Shown here in pieces: positions 8,501 to 16,505 of a stretch of DNA of 64,000 bases. The notes below the pieces were generated by a model. That model worked only from the letters and a program-made list of their open reading frames with translations. It was not told where the DNA came from and did no database searches. Within the stretch, counting starts at the first letter, position 1; every line of letters starts with the position of its first letter. The position numbers and the translations under genes were made by a program. Origin of the DNA: Actinorhabdospora filicis (lineage in GTDB: Bacteria > Actinomycetota > Actinomycetes > Mycobacteriales > Micromonosporaceae); assembly GCF_030269765.1 (NCBI RefSeq), contig NZ_BSTX01000001.1, positions 972,106 through 1,036,105 of the forward strand, in the 5' to 3' direction.

Positions 8501-10081
8501 CTATCCGCCGATGGCCTTGAGTGCCGAGCGCGAGCGGTTCACGGCGGCACGGATGTCGTTGACCGAAAACTCCTGCGACTCGTCGTCGGAGTACATCGCC
8601 GCCGCGAGCTTCGCGGCCACCACGGGCGCAGCGAAGGACGTGCCGCTCCAGATGGCGAACCCGGCTTTGAAGTCGTCCGGATCCAGGCTCTCACGGGGAA
8701 GGTACTCATCGTCGACCTGCACCAGTGGCGAGGCGGATCCATCGGGGCCCGTGGGGTACGTGCTGATGATCGACGCGCCGGAGGCGTAGCAGGTCAGCCA
8801 GGGACCGGCGTTCGAGAACATCGCCACCGAGCCGTTCGGGTTGAGCGCGCCGACGCTGATCATCGGAGCGGCCTCGTTCTCCATCGACGTGGCCGAGTAT
8901 GCCGCCGGGTAGAACGGGCGGTCGGTGGCGTAGTTTCCCGCCGCCGCGACGACGGTGACCCCGAGGCTCGTGAGCCGTTTGATCGCGCTCAGCTGACTGC
9001 CCTCCGGCACGCCGCCGGGCTCTTCATCGACGTACCCCATCGAGAGCACGATGATGTCCACGGGCTGCGCGGAGTCGTCGCCATCGCGGGCCCGCTCCAC
9101 CTCGTCGGCGAGGTGGTTGAGGGCTCCGATCAACTCGTTCTCGTAGACCATGCCGTCGTTATGCATGACCCGAATGGAGCGAACCTGCGCGTCAGGGGCG
9201 ATCTGCCGGATGATGCCGGTGATGAAGGTCCCGTGGCCGAAGTGACTGGCGATCTCGTGCACCAGCGAGTGGCTCACGTACGCCTGATCCCAGGGCTTCG
9301 CCAGCACTGGCGTCTCTGGGTCGGCGGTGGCCGCGAGTTCATCCTGAAGCTCGTGGTCGACCGTCACGAACGTGTCGAGCCGCTCCTGGTAATCCGACAC
9401 TTCGAAAGCCGGGTGTCGCTTGGAGACACCGGTGTCCAGGACGGCGACGACCGGACGGCGGCCTCCGGGCAACGCGTGAGCGGGACGGCGCGAAGGCATC
9501 GGGACGATGAGGTTCACGGGAACACGGCCCGGATAGGCCGTGTTCGCCGACGGACCATTGAACGGTCCACCGGTTCCGGGGTAATAGTCCTCTTTCTGCC
9601 CCAGCATCCCCACCCCCGAGAACGCCGACCCCACCAGCAGATGCTCCAGCCGCACCCGCTTCGCCAGCTCGTCGTGGCAGCGTCCACTGTGGATCGCGGC
9701 ACGAAGGTTCTGCATGGTGTCCCAGGCGTCCAGGGTCGCGGGCGTCGCGCGGTCGCCGATGGTCAGGCGCGCGCGCCTGCTGCGGACGCCGGCGTCCGGG
9801 CGGCGGACGCGGATGCCGTAGACGGCGAGGGCGGTGTCGAGCTCGGCCAGGCGCTCGGCGTTGTTCAGGAGGCGGCCGGACAGGAGGAGCCGGTCGTAGC
9901 GGTAGATGGTGCCGCCGGGCGTGGACTGGCCAGGGGCCAGGGCGGCCTCGCCGGGGCGCAGCTGTCTGGCGTGGTGGCGGTCCAGGATGTGCGCCGGTAT
10001 GGGCGGTACGCCGGCGGAGCGGTCACGCCGTGGGTCGGGCTCGCCGAGATGAGGGGTTCGGCCGGTGAAGTGGACCTTCAT
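8501..10081 (-). CDS. S8-family (subtilisin-like) serine peptidase, apparently cytoplasmic
   Basis: 526 residues without a signal peptide. The first ~200 form an unusual N-terminal domain. Then comes a complete subtilase triad: Asp216 in VVAVLDTGVS, His283 in GHGTFITGI and Ser482 in SGTSFAAP. The N-terminal part is not a classical I9 propeptide; it contains LEHLLVGSAFSGVGMLG just before the catalytic domain. First gene of the operon S8, sigma factor, 169-residue protein, TPR-CHAT. Absence of an export signal argues for an intracellular signalling or effector protease rather than a nutrient protease. Ribosome site GGAG about 10 nt before ATG. Confidence 0.88.
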   Translation of the reverse strand: MKVHFTGRTPHLGEPDPRRDRSAGVPPIPAHILDRHHARQLRPGEAALAPGQSTPGGTIYRYDRLLLSGRLLNNAERLAELDTALAVYGIRVRRPDAGVRSRRARLTIGDRATPATLDAWDTMQNLRAAIHSGRCHDELAKRVRLEHLLVGSAFSGVGMLGQKEDYYPGTGGPFNGPSANTAYPGRVPVNLIVPMPSRRPAHALPGGRRPVVAVLDTGVSKRHPAFEVSDYQERLDTFVTVDHELQDELAATADPETPVLAKPWDQAYVSHSLVHEIASHFGHGTFITGIIRQIAPDAQVRSIRVMHNDGMVYENELIGALNHLADEVERARDGDDSAQPVDIIVLSMGYVDEEPGGVPEGSQLSAIKRLTSLGVTVVAAAGNYATDRPFYPAAYSATSMENEAAPMISVGALNPNGSVAMFSNAGPWLTCYASGASIISTYPTGPDGSASPLVQVDDEYLPRESLDPDDFKAGFAIWSGTSFAAPVVAAKLAAAMYSDDESQEFSVNDIRAAVNRSRSALKAIGG

Positions 10082-10147
10082 GGTCTCGGGGCTCCAGTCT
10101 GTGGTGGTCGGGCAGTGCGGCCATCAGGGGGCGGTCAGATTCCCCCT

Positions 10148-10213
10148 GGGATGAGATGTGACGCTGCGGCTTGTACGTCCCCCAGCACGTGCCGCAGCGT
10201 CACATCTCATCCC
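10148..10213. repeat. Perfect 23-bp inverted repeat (20-nt spacer) upstream of the S8/CHAT operon
   Basis: The left arm is 10148-10170 (GGGATGAGATGTGACGCTGC then GGC) and the right arm 10191-10213 is its exact reverse complement. The spacer holds two ACGT tetramers. It lies 67 bp upstream of the S8 start, inside the likely promoter or 5' leader. There is no T-run, so it is not a standard terminator; an operator for a large dimeric regulator or an RNA hairpin are both possible. Confidence 0.85.
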
Positions 10214-10356
10214 CAGCCCCCGATTTCGCCGTGGTCTTCCCTCTCACGGCAACCCCATGTGGAGCACCCGTCCGCGACGCGGTGAGGACGCGTCGTTTTC
10301 GTGGTGGGCCGGATGGCCGTTCCACTTAGTAAGAGCCGTGATGGCGACCACAGATA

Positions 10357-10372
10357 CGTGACTTGGGTCACA
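10357..10372. promoter_or_regulatory. CRP-family-like palindrome CGTGA-N6-TCACA
   Basis: CGTGACTTGGGTCACA fits the TGTGA-N6-TCACA layout of CRP/GlxR-type regulators with one mismatch. It is followed by ATTTTGCCGAGAATC. No plus-strand gene follows; the nearest gene it could serve is the S8 protease, 276 bp to the left. Confidence 0.45.
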
Positions 10373-10521
10373 TTTTGCCGAGAATCTGGGCTGGGCGCAC
10401 GTTCTTTACGTGTCGGCGGCGGGAACCCGCCTGAGCATCCCCACCTGCATAGACGCTAACCCGGCGAGTCAAGCGGGCACATCGGACGCACGGGTGCGCC
10501 CACCGGGCCGAGCGGACCGCG

Positions 10522-11211
10522 TCAGGGCGAGCGGTATCCGAACCAGTAGGCGCCCGAACCGGAGTAGGACGTCACCCCGTAGCGGTAGCGGCCCGGCGCG
10601 CCGGTCCAGGAGATCGACTCCTCAGAGCCGGTCTTGGCCGAGGACGCCACGGTCGCCCACGCCGAGCCGGTCCATCGTTGCAGGTAGAGGTCGAAGTCGG
10701 CGGTCTGGGGACCGGACAGGCAGGCGGTGTGGCGTCCGGCCGCGGCCGTCTCGAAGTAGGTGCCGCGCGGGTGGACGGCGGTGGCGCCGGAGCCGGGCAG
10801 GGAGCCGGGGACGCGGTTGGCGTACTGGTCGCAGGGCCCGAAGTGGCCGACGGTGAGCCCGTAGACGGTCTGCCGGGTGCCGGACGGCCCCGAGCCCTCC
10901 ACGACGATCGTCCAGCCGCCGACGGGGGTGAGCTCCGAGGTCGTGAGGGTCAGCGCGGAGGTGCCGCCGGAGGCCACCACCGGCGGGGAGAAGGACGCGG
11001 TGACGCCGGTGGGCGGGCGCGGCACGGACAGCGTGACGTCCTGGGCGTCGCCGTCGCGGGTGACGATGACGGTGGTGCGCACCGTGCCGCCCGGCTCGGT
11101 CGCGCCGCCGCCGGGGTCCAGGCGCAGCGCGAAGTCGGTGGCGGCCGCGAAGGCGGGCGCGGGGAGCAGCGTCGATAACAGAGTGACCAGGACGAGCAGT
11201 CGCGTCTTCAT
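10522..11211 (-). CDS. Secreted protein with pre-peptidase C-terminal (PPC)-like domain
   Basis: 229 residues with a clear Sec signal peptide (MKTRLLVLVTLLSTLLPAPA, cleavage near AFA-AA). The first half is an Ig-like beta domain (TTVIVTRDGDAQDVTLSV; NEAT-like sugar-binding features are absent). The second half (residues ~155-229) is a PPC-type domain: FETAAAGRHTACLSG, ADFDLYLQRW, SSAKTGSEESISWTG, GRYRYGVTSYSGSGAYWFGY. PPC domains usually follow secreted proteases and are removed or aid binding; here no protease domain is present, so it may be a free-standing module. Monocistronic, downstream of the phoD gene with an 83-bp gap. Confidence 0.7.
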   Translation of the reverse strand: MKTRLLVLVTLLSTLLPAPAFAAATDFALRLDPGGGATEPGGTVRTTVIVTRDGDAQDVTLSVPRPPTGVTASFSPPVVASGGTSALTLTTSELTPVGGWTIVVEGSGPSGTRQTVYGLTVGHFGPCDQYANRVPGSLPGSGATAVHPRGTYFETAAAGRHTACLSGPQTADFDLYLQRWTGSAWATVASSAKTGSEESISWTGAPGRYRYGVTSYSGSGAYWFGYRSP

Positions 11212-11294
11212 CGTCGGGCCCTTCGCCGTGCGCCGGTCTCGTTTCGCACGATAGAGACCGGCGCACGCGCGCGGAGGTGCCGCGTATCAGCGAA

Positions 11295-12956
11295 TCAGGG
11301 TGTCGGGGAGCCGTCGCCGTAGTAGCCGTCGCCGAATTCGTCAGGTGTGGAGCGCAGGCCGGGCGCGGCCGGGTCGACCGGGCGCAGGTAGGTCTGCTGG
11401 ACGCCGGGGACGCGGTCCTCGATGGCGAATGACGCCTTGACGTGCGCCTCGGCCCCGGGGGTGTGGACGTATGGCACGACCATGAAGTCGGCGTTGATCT
11501 CGGTCTGGCTCACCTTCGCGCTGACCCAGCCGCGCTGGTTGTTGTAGAACTTCACGTGCGGGTTGATCTTGAGCTGGGCGTTGTCGGTGGGGTTGGTGTC
11601 CTTGCCGTCGCCGCCGCTGGTGATGGACGTGCACACCAGCTCCGAGCCGACCGTGCGGCTCGTGGGGTCGTCGTAGTCGAGCTTGAGGTCGGCGGCCCAG
11701 TGCGAGTGCACGTCGCCGGTCAGGACGACGGGGTTGCGGACGCCAGCGTCCAGCCAGCCCTGGGTGATGCGCCGGCGCGAGGCGGTGTAGCCGTCCCAGG
11801 CGTCCATGCTGGTCTTCTTCACCGGACCGGCGGTCTGGTCGCGCTGGGCGAAGAACACCTGCTGCCCCAGGACGTCCCAGCGCGCGTCGGAGCGGTGGAA
11901 GCCGTCCAGGAGCCAGGCCTCCTGCTCGGGGCCGGTGATGGAACGGGCGGGATTGTCGGCCTCGGGGCAGGTCTGGTAGCCGTCGCCGCAGGCCTGGTCG
12001 TCGCGGAACTGGCGGGTGTCGAGCATGTGGAAGGTCGCCAGGCGGCCCCACTGGAGGCGGCGGTAGATCTGGATGTCGAGGCCCTTGGGCACCGAGGTCC
12101 GCCGCAGCGGCATGTTCTCGTAGTAGGCGCGGAAGGCGGCGACGCGGCGGTCGTACCAGTTGTCGTGCGGTTCCTCGGGGATGTCGCCGGCCCAGTTGTT
12201 CTCCACCTCGTGGTCGTCGAAGACGACCGCCCACGGCGCCGCCGCGTGGGCCTGCTGGAGATCGGGGTCGGTCTTGTACTGGGCGTGCCGCTGCCGGTAG
12301 TTGGCCAGGGTCTCGGTCTCGGGACCCTCGTGGTCGCGGGGGTTGCCGCCGGGGATGTTGTACACGCCCGCCTTGTACTCGTACTGGTAGTCGCCCAGGT
12401 GCAGGACGAGGTCCGGGTCGGTCTCGGCGAGTCGCTTGTAGGCGGTGAAGTAGCCGTGCTCGAACTGCGAGCAGGACACGAAGGCCAGGTTCAGCAGGTT
12501 CGGGTTCGACCAGCGGGAGGGCGCGGTGCGGGTGCGCCCGGCCGGGGAGACGTGGCGTCCCACCCGGAAGCGGTACCAGTACCAGGCGTCGGGACGCAGG
12601 CCGTGCAGCTCGACGTGCACCGAGTGGCCCCAGGCCGGGCGGGCGGTGGCGACGCCGTTGCGGACGACGTGGCGGAAGCGCTCGTCGGCGGCCAGCTCCC
12701 AGCGCACTTCGAAGACGCGGTCGGGCATGCCGCCCATGCCGTCCTCGGCGTGCGGGTCGACCGCGAGGCGGGTCCAGAGCACGAACCCGTTGTCGTCGGG
12801 GTCGCCGGAGGCGACGCCGAGGGTGAAGGGACTGGTGGGGAGCTCACGACCGGCGCCGGACGCCGGGGCCGCGCCGATCGTGGCGGCCACGCCGATGGCG
12901 CCGCCACCGGCGAGGAGCAGACGGCGACTGAGGCCGGTTTTGTCAAATGTGGACAT
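11295..12956 (-). CDS. phoD: Alkaline phosphatase D (PhoD-type), Tat-exported
   Basis: 553 residues. The N terminus is a twin-arginine signal (LSRRLLLAGGGAIGVAATIG). An N-terminal Ig-like PhoD_N domain follows (FTLGVASGDPDDNGFVLWTRL), then the metallophosphatase core with metal ligands in LVLHLGDYQYEYKAG, VFDDHEVENNWAGD and VVLTGDVHSHWAADL. PhoD enzymes hydrolyse phosphomono- and diesters outside the cell and use Fe and Ca. Length is typical for the family. I see no obvious PHO box by eye upstream, so phosphate regulation is not claimed. Confidence 0.9.
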   Translation of the reverse strand: MSTFDKTGLSRRLLLAGGGAIGVAATIGAAPASGAGRELPTSPFTLGVASGDPDDNGFVLWTRLAVDPHAEDGMGGMPDRVFEVRWELAADERFRHVVRNGVATARPAWGHSVHVELHGLRPDAWYWYRFRVGRHVSPAGRTRTAPSRWSNPNLLNLAFVSCSQFEHGYFTAYKRLAETDPDLVLHLGDYQYEYKAGVYNIPGGNPRDHEGPETETLANYRQRHAQYKTDPDLQQAHAAAPWAVVFDDHEVENNWAGDIPEEPHDNWYDRRVAAFRAYYENMPLRRTSVPKGLDIQIYRRLQWGRLATFHMLDTRQFRDDQACGDGYQTCPEADNPARSITGPEQEAWLLDGFHRSDARWDVLGQQVFFAQRDQTAGPVKKTSMDAWDGYTASRRRITQGWLDAGVRNPVVLTGDVHSHWAADLKLDYDDPTSRTVGSELVCTSITSGGDGKDTNPTDNAQLKINPHVKFYNNQRGWVSAKVSQTEINADFMVVPYVHTPGAEAHVKASFAIEDRVPGVQQTYLRPVDPAAPGLRSTPDEFGDGYYGDGSPTP

Positions 12957-13065
12957 TGAGGTCGGGCCTCCTCAAAGAGGTGGGGCGGAACGCCTTCACG
13001 CTTTCGAGGAGGCCCGTACACCGGATTGCGCCCGGCGGGCGATCTTGCTACGCGTTCGTGAACAG

Positions 13066-13350
13066 TTAGGTCCGCGCCCAGACGACGCTGAGCCCGTCGC
13101 GGGATCCGAAGCGGGTCAGGTGATCGGCGACCACGTACTCGGTGCGGCCGAGCAGTTCCTCGGTCTCGCCGGTGACGGTGAGGTGCAGCACGCCGTCCTC
13201 GGCCCGGTAGTCGCACACGCCGAACTCGAAGACGGTGCGGCCGGAGGTGTCGTCGAACTCCGAGTCGGCCTTCTTGGCGAAGTGCGTGCAGAGCTGCTTG
13301 ATGTAGCGCCCGGCGCGGTCGGTGGCCACCACGGCGGTGGAGGAGGGCAT
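13066..13350 (-). CDS. DUF2218 family protein
   Basis: 94 residues from ATG 13350, preceded by GAAGGAA at good spacing; longer frames upstream lack a ribosome site. The pattern RYIKQLCTHFAKK, then FEFGVCDYRAEDGVLHLTVTG, then VVADHLTRFGSRDGL fits DUF2218, a small family often encoded next to siderophore uptake or utilisation genes. It starts 35 bp after the iron-siderophore binding protein on the same strand, so it is probably co-transcribed and iron-regulated. The biochemical function is unknown. Confidence 0.75.
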   Translation of the reverse strand: MPSSTAVVATDRAGRYIKQLCTHFAKKADSEFDDTSGRTVFEFGVCDYRAEDGVLHLTVTGETEELLGRTEYVVADHLTRFGSRDGLSVVWART

Positions 13351-13385
13351 GCGGGTTCCTTCGGTCTCGGCGAATGGGCAGGTGG

Positions 13386-14333
13386 TCACGCGGACAGGTG
13401 CTTCCCCAGGTCCTCCAGGACCTTGAGCGCGCCCAGCGGGCCGCCGCGCGAGGTCCACAGTGTCCCGTCGACTTCGGTGAAGCGCTCGTTCTTCACCGCG
13501 CCCAGGGCGGCGAAGGCGGGGCTCTCCTTGGCCTGCTTGAGGGCCTCGGCGCTGCCGGGCTGGAGGGTTGAGGCGAAGATCCAGTCACCATCGGCCTTCG
13601 CCAGGTTCTCCAGGCTGAGCACGTCGGTGTGCGCGAAGCCGGGCTCCTGCTGGGTGGCGGGCCGCACCAGGCCGGTCTCCTGGACCACGAGGCTGGCGAA
13701 GGAGTCCTTGAGCATGATGACCGGGCCGTCGGGGTTCCAGCGCAGGATGCTCACGCTCTCCCCCACATGCTTGGCGATCGCGGTCTTCGTCGCCTCCACT
13801 GTGGACGTGTAGGTCTGGAGCCAGGTCGCGGCGGCGTCGGTCTTGCCGACGGCCTCGGCGGCCTTGTTGAAGGCGGTCTTCCAGTCGTCGGCGGGCTTGT
13901 AGGTGACCACCGTGGGCGCGATGTCGCGCAGGGCCTTCAGCCGGGCCTCGTCGGCGACTCCCCCGGCCAGGATCAGGTCCGGTTCCAGCTCGTTGATCGC
14001 GTCGAGGGCGGGCTCGGCCACGCTGCCGACGCTCTTGATGCCGGACGCCTTGTCGCCCAGGTAGGCCGGCGGGGCCTGCTGCCCGCGCCCGTTGACCGTG
14101 CCGGCGGGGGTGACGCCGAGGGCGAGCAGGCCGTCGAGGTCCTGTTCGGACAGCGCGATGACCTTCTTGGGGGCGGCGGGGACCTTGACGACCGCGCCGG
14201 TCACGTCGGTGACGTCGCGGGTGGCGGCCGGGTCGCCTCCGCCGTCGCCGTCGCCGCCGGAGGAACCGCACGCGCTCAGGACGAGCGCGGCGGCCATGGC
14301 GAGGGCCGCGGTGAGCGTACGGGTGGTTCGCAT
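13386..14333 (-). CDS. Iron-siderophore ABC transporter substrate-binding lipoprotein
   Basis: 315 residues from ATG 14333 (an ATG nine codons earlier is less likely, since the lipoprotein signal begins MRTTRTLTAALAMAAALVL). The lipobox is LSAC, followed by a Gly/Asp-rich linker. The body is a class III (FecB/BtuF-type) binding fold: VTGAVVKVPAAPKKVIALSEQDLDGLLALGV and the LEPDLILAGG core. It delivers a ferric-siderophore complex to the divergent permease/ATPase genes at 14440-17324. The IdeR-like box between the two units should repress both when iron is plentiful. Confidence 0.88.
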   Translation of the reverse strand: MRTTRTLTAALAMAAALVLSACGSSGGDGDGGGDPAATRDVTDVTGAVVKVPAAPKKVIALSEQDLDGLLALGVTPAGTVNGRGQQAPPAYLGDKASGIKSVGSVAEPALDAINELEPDLILAGGVADEARLKALRDIAPTVVTYKPADDWKTAFNKAAEAVGKTDAAATWLQTYTSTVEATKTAIAKHVGESVSILRWNPDGPVIMLKDSFASLVVQETGLVRPATQQEPGFAHTDVLSLENLAKADGDWIFASTLQPGSAEALKQAKESPAFAALGAVKNERFTEVDGTLWTSRGGPLGALKVLEDLGKHLSA

Positions 14334-14421
14334 GTCTGCTCCGGATCGCTGGAGGGGCATGGGATTCCCTTTGAGAAAGGGAGATGTCGGGTACGGCCGC
14401 GCGCATCGCCGTCAGACTGGC

Positions 14422-14440
14422 TTAGGTTAGCCTCACCTTA
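14422..14440. promoter_or_regulatory. IdeR/DtxR-type iron box
   Basis: TTAGGTTAGCCTCACCTTA matches the 19-bp consensus TTAGGTTAGSCTAACCTAA at 17 positions. It includes a TAGGTT that can serve as -10 for the plus-strand permease gene, whose ATG begins at the last base of the box. Confidence 0.88.
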
Positions 14441-15480
14441 TGCGATCCTCGCCGGACGGTCACCCCTTGCGCCCGTCGCCAAGGCATTCAGTGATCTGGG
14501 GACTGCCCGTCGCCCTGGTGATCACCGCTTCGGCCGCCTCGCTCCTCATCGGTGGCGGGGACGTCGGCCCGCTGGCCGCCCTGCGGCACCTGACGGGGAT
14601 CGCCTCCGATGAGCACACCGCGCTGATCGTGGGCTCCCTGCGGCTGCCCAGGACGCTCGCCGCGCTCGTGGTCGGCGGCGGCCTCGGCCTGGCGGGCGCG
14701 CTCCTCCAAGCCGTGACCCGCAATCCGCTGGCCGAGACCGGGCTGCTCGGGGTGAACGCGGGCGCGGCCCTGTTCGTGGTCGCCGGGATCTCCTTCTGGC
14801 GCCTGGAGAGCGGCCCGGCGTTCCTGGCCCTCGCCTTCGCGGGCGCGCTGGCGGCCAGCGCGCTGGTCCTGGCCATCGCCGGGATGCGCGCGGGCGTCTC
14901 GCCACTGCGGCTGGTGCTGGCCGGGGCGGCCCTGTCGGCGACCTTCCGGGGCGCCACCGCCTGGCTGCTCAGCCGCGACTCGGCGGGCTACGACCGGTAC
15001 CGCTTCTGGGTTCTGGGCTCGCTGTCGGGCATCACCGTCAAGGACGTGCTGCGGGTCGCGCCGTTCGTGGCGATCGCGATGGCCACGGCAGTCCTGCTGG
15101 TGCGGCCGATGTCGGCGCTGTCGCTCGGGGACGACGTGGCCGCCGGGCTCGGCCACCGCCCGGGCCGCGTCCGGATCGCCGCCGCCGGAGCGGTCACGCT
15201 GCTGACCGGCGCGGCGGTCGCGCTGGCCGGGCCGATCGCGTTCCTGGGACTCCTGGCGCCCTATCTCGCACGTGGACTGGCCGGGGCGCGCATGGGCGCG
15301 GTCCTGTGGCTGTCCACAGTGGGCGGCGGAGTCGTGCTCATCCTCGCCGACATCGGCACGCGCCTGGTCGCCCGCCCCTACGAGGCGCCGGTGAGCATCC
15401 TGCTGGCCGTGGTCGGCGGCCCGGTCCTGGTCTGGCTGGTGCGCACCAACCGCACCCTCACCCTGGGCGGTCCCGCGTGA
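14440..15480 (+). CDS. Iron-siderophore ABC transporter permease (FecCD family), first subunit
   Basis: 346 residues with about nine hydrophobic segments. It carries the family hallmarks LRLPRTLAALVVGGGLGLAGALLQ and NPLAETGLLGVNAGA in the first third, and GPIAFLGLLAPYLAR near residue 270. The ATG overlaps the iron box and there is no ribosome site, so translation is probably from a near-leaderless transcript starting a few bases upstream. It overlaps the second permease by four bases (GTGA). Together the two form the heterodimeric channel. Confidence 0.92.
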   Translation: MRSSPDGHPLRPSPRHSVIWGLPVALVITASAASLLIGGGDVGPLAALRHLTGIASDEHTALIVGSLRLPRTLAALVVGGGLGLAGALLQAVTRNPLAETGLLGVNAGAALFVVAGISFWRLESGPAFLALAFAGALAASALVLAIAGMRAGVSPLRLVLAGAALSATFRGATAWLLSRDSAGYDRYRFWVLGSLSGITVKDVLRVAPFVAIAMATAVLLVRPMSALSLGDDVAAGLGHRPGRVRIAAAGAVTLLTGAAVALAGPIAFLGLLAPYLARGLAGARMGAVLWLSTVGGGVVLILADIGTRLVARPYEAPVSILLAVVGGPVLVWLVRTNRTLTLGGPA

Positions 15481-16502
15481 GGCCGCCGGACGCCCTCGTC
15501 CTGCGCGCCGGACGGCTGTCGCTGGCGCTGCCCAAGCGCGGCACCCTCGTGGCGATCGGCATCGCCGTCCTCCTGGCGGCCGCGATCGTGGCCTCGGTGG
15601 CGGTCGGGAACGGCCGGACCGTCGGCTGGCGGGCCGTGGAGGCCCTCTTCGGCGGCGAGAACCCCTTCGCCCGCCGCACCGTCCACACCTACCGCCTCCC
15701 CCGCGCCCTCGCCGGAGCCGTCGCCGGAGCCGCCCTCGGCCTGGCCGGCTGCCTCACCCAGACCCTGGCCCGCAACCGGCTCGCCACCCCCGACCTGGCC
15801 GGCGTCAACGACGGCGCCACCGTCGGCGTCCTGGTCACCGTCCTCGGCTCCACCACCGCCACCATCGGGGCATGGTGGGCCGGACCGCTCGGCGCGATCG
15901 CCGCGGCCGCCCTCGTCGTCCTCATCGCCGGGGGCATGGGCCCGACCGGATACCGCGTCCTGGTCGTCGGACTCGCCCTGTCGGTCACCATCGACGCCGT
16001 CACCGAGCTCGTGCTCGCCCGCCAGCCCATCGACGTGGCGCGCGGGGTCTGGGGCTGGACGATCGGCAGCCTCAACGCGCGCGGCTACGACGTCGCCGTC
16101 CCCGTCGGGCTCGGGCTGGCGGTGCTGGTCCCACTGGCACTGCTGGCATCGCGGCGACTGAACGTCCTGCGCTACGGCGACGAAACCGCCACCGGCCTCG
16201 GCGTCCACCCCGGACGGTGGCGGCTCTACGCGCTCACCATCGCCGTCCTGCTGGCCGGACTCGCCGTCGGCGTCGGCGGCCCGATCGCCTTCACCGCGAT
16301 GGCCGCGCCCGTCCTGGCCGCACGGCTCGCCGGGAACATCCGCGTACCCGTCCTGGCCTCGGCCCTCACCGGCGCGCTGCTGGTGGTCTGCGCCGACACC
16401 CTCGGGCGCGCCTTCGGGCCGGTGGAGGTGCCGGTCGGCGTGCTCGCCGGGCTGCTGGGCGGCCCGTTCCTGCTGTGGGTACTGCTGTCCGGAAAGGACT
16501 GA
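15477..16502 (+). CDS. Iron-siderophore ABC transporter permease (FecCD family), second subunit
   Basis: I start it at GTG 15477, which overlaps the previous stop as GTGA; longer upstream frames run through the first permease. 341 residues, FecCD family: TYRLPRALAGAVAGAALGLAGCL, NRLATPDLAGVNDGA and GPIAFTAMAAPVLAARL. Partner of the preceding permease and of the ATPase four bases downstream. Confidence 0.9.
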   Translation: MRPPDALVLRAGRLSLALPKRGTLVAIGIAVLLAAAIVASVAVGNGRTVGWRAVEALFGGENPFARRTVHTYRLPRALAGAVAGAALGLAGCLTQTLARNRLATPDLAGVNDGATVGVLVTVLGSTTATIGAWWAGPLGAIAAAALVVLIAGGMGPTGYRVLVVGLALSVTIDAVTELVLARQPIDVARGVWGWTIGSLNARGYDVAVPVGLGLAVLVPLALLASRRLNVLRYGDETATGLGVHPGRWRLYALTIAVLLAGLAVGVGGPIAFTAMAAPVLAARLAGNIRVPVLASALTGALLVVCADTLGRAFGPVEVPVGVLAGLLGGPFLLWVLLSGKD

Positions 16503-16505
16503 CTC

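Larger units (their letters stand above)
10082..10521. other. Gene-free 440-bp stretch upstream of the S8/CHAT operon
   Basis: No plausible coding frame. It holds the promoter region of the minus-strand operon, the perfect inverted repeat at 10148-10213, and a CRP-like palindrome at 10357-10372. A structured-looking plus-strand stretch (GGCGGGAACCCGCC near 10414, GCTAACCCGGCGAGTC near 10457) leads into no plus-strand gene. Confidence 0.6.

Noticed and set aside
10381..10520. ydaO-type (c-di-AMP) riboswitch
   Set aside because: Single motifs (GAACCC, GCTAACCCGG) resemble it, but order and spacing do not fit and no target gene follows.
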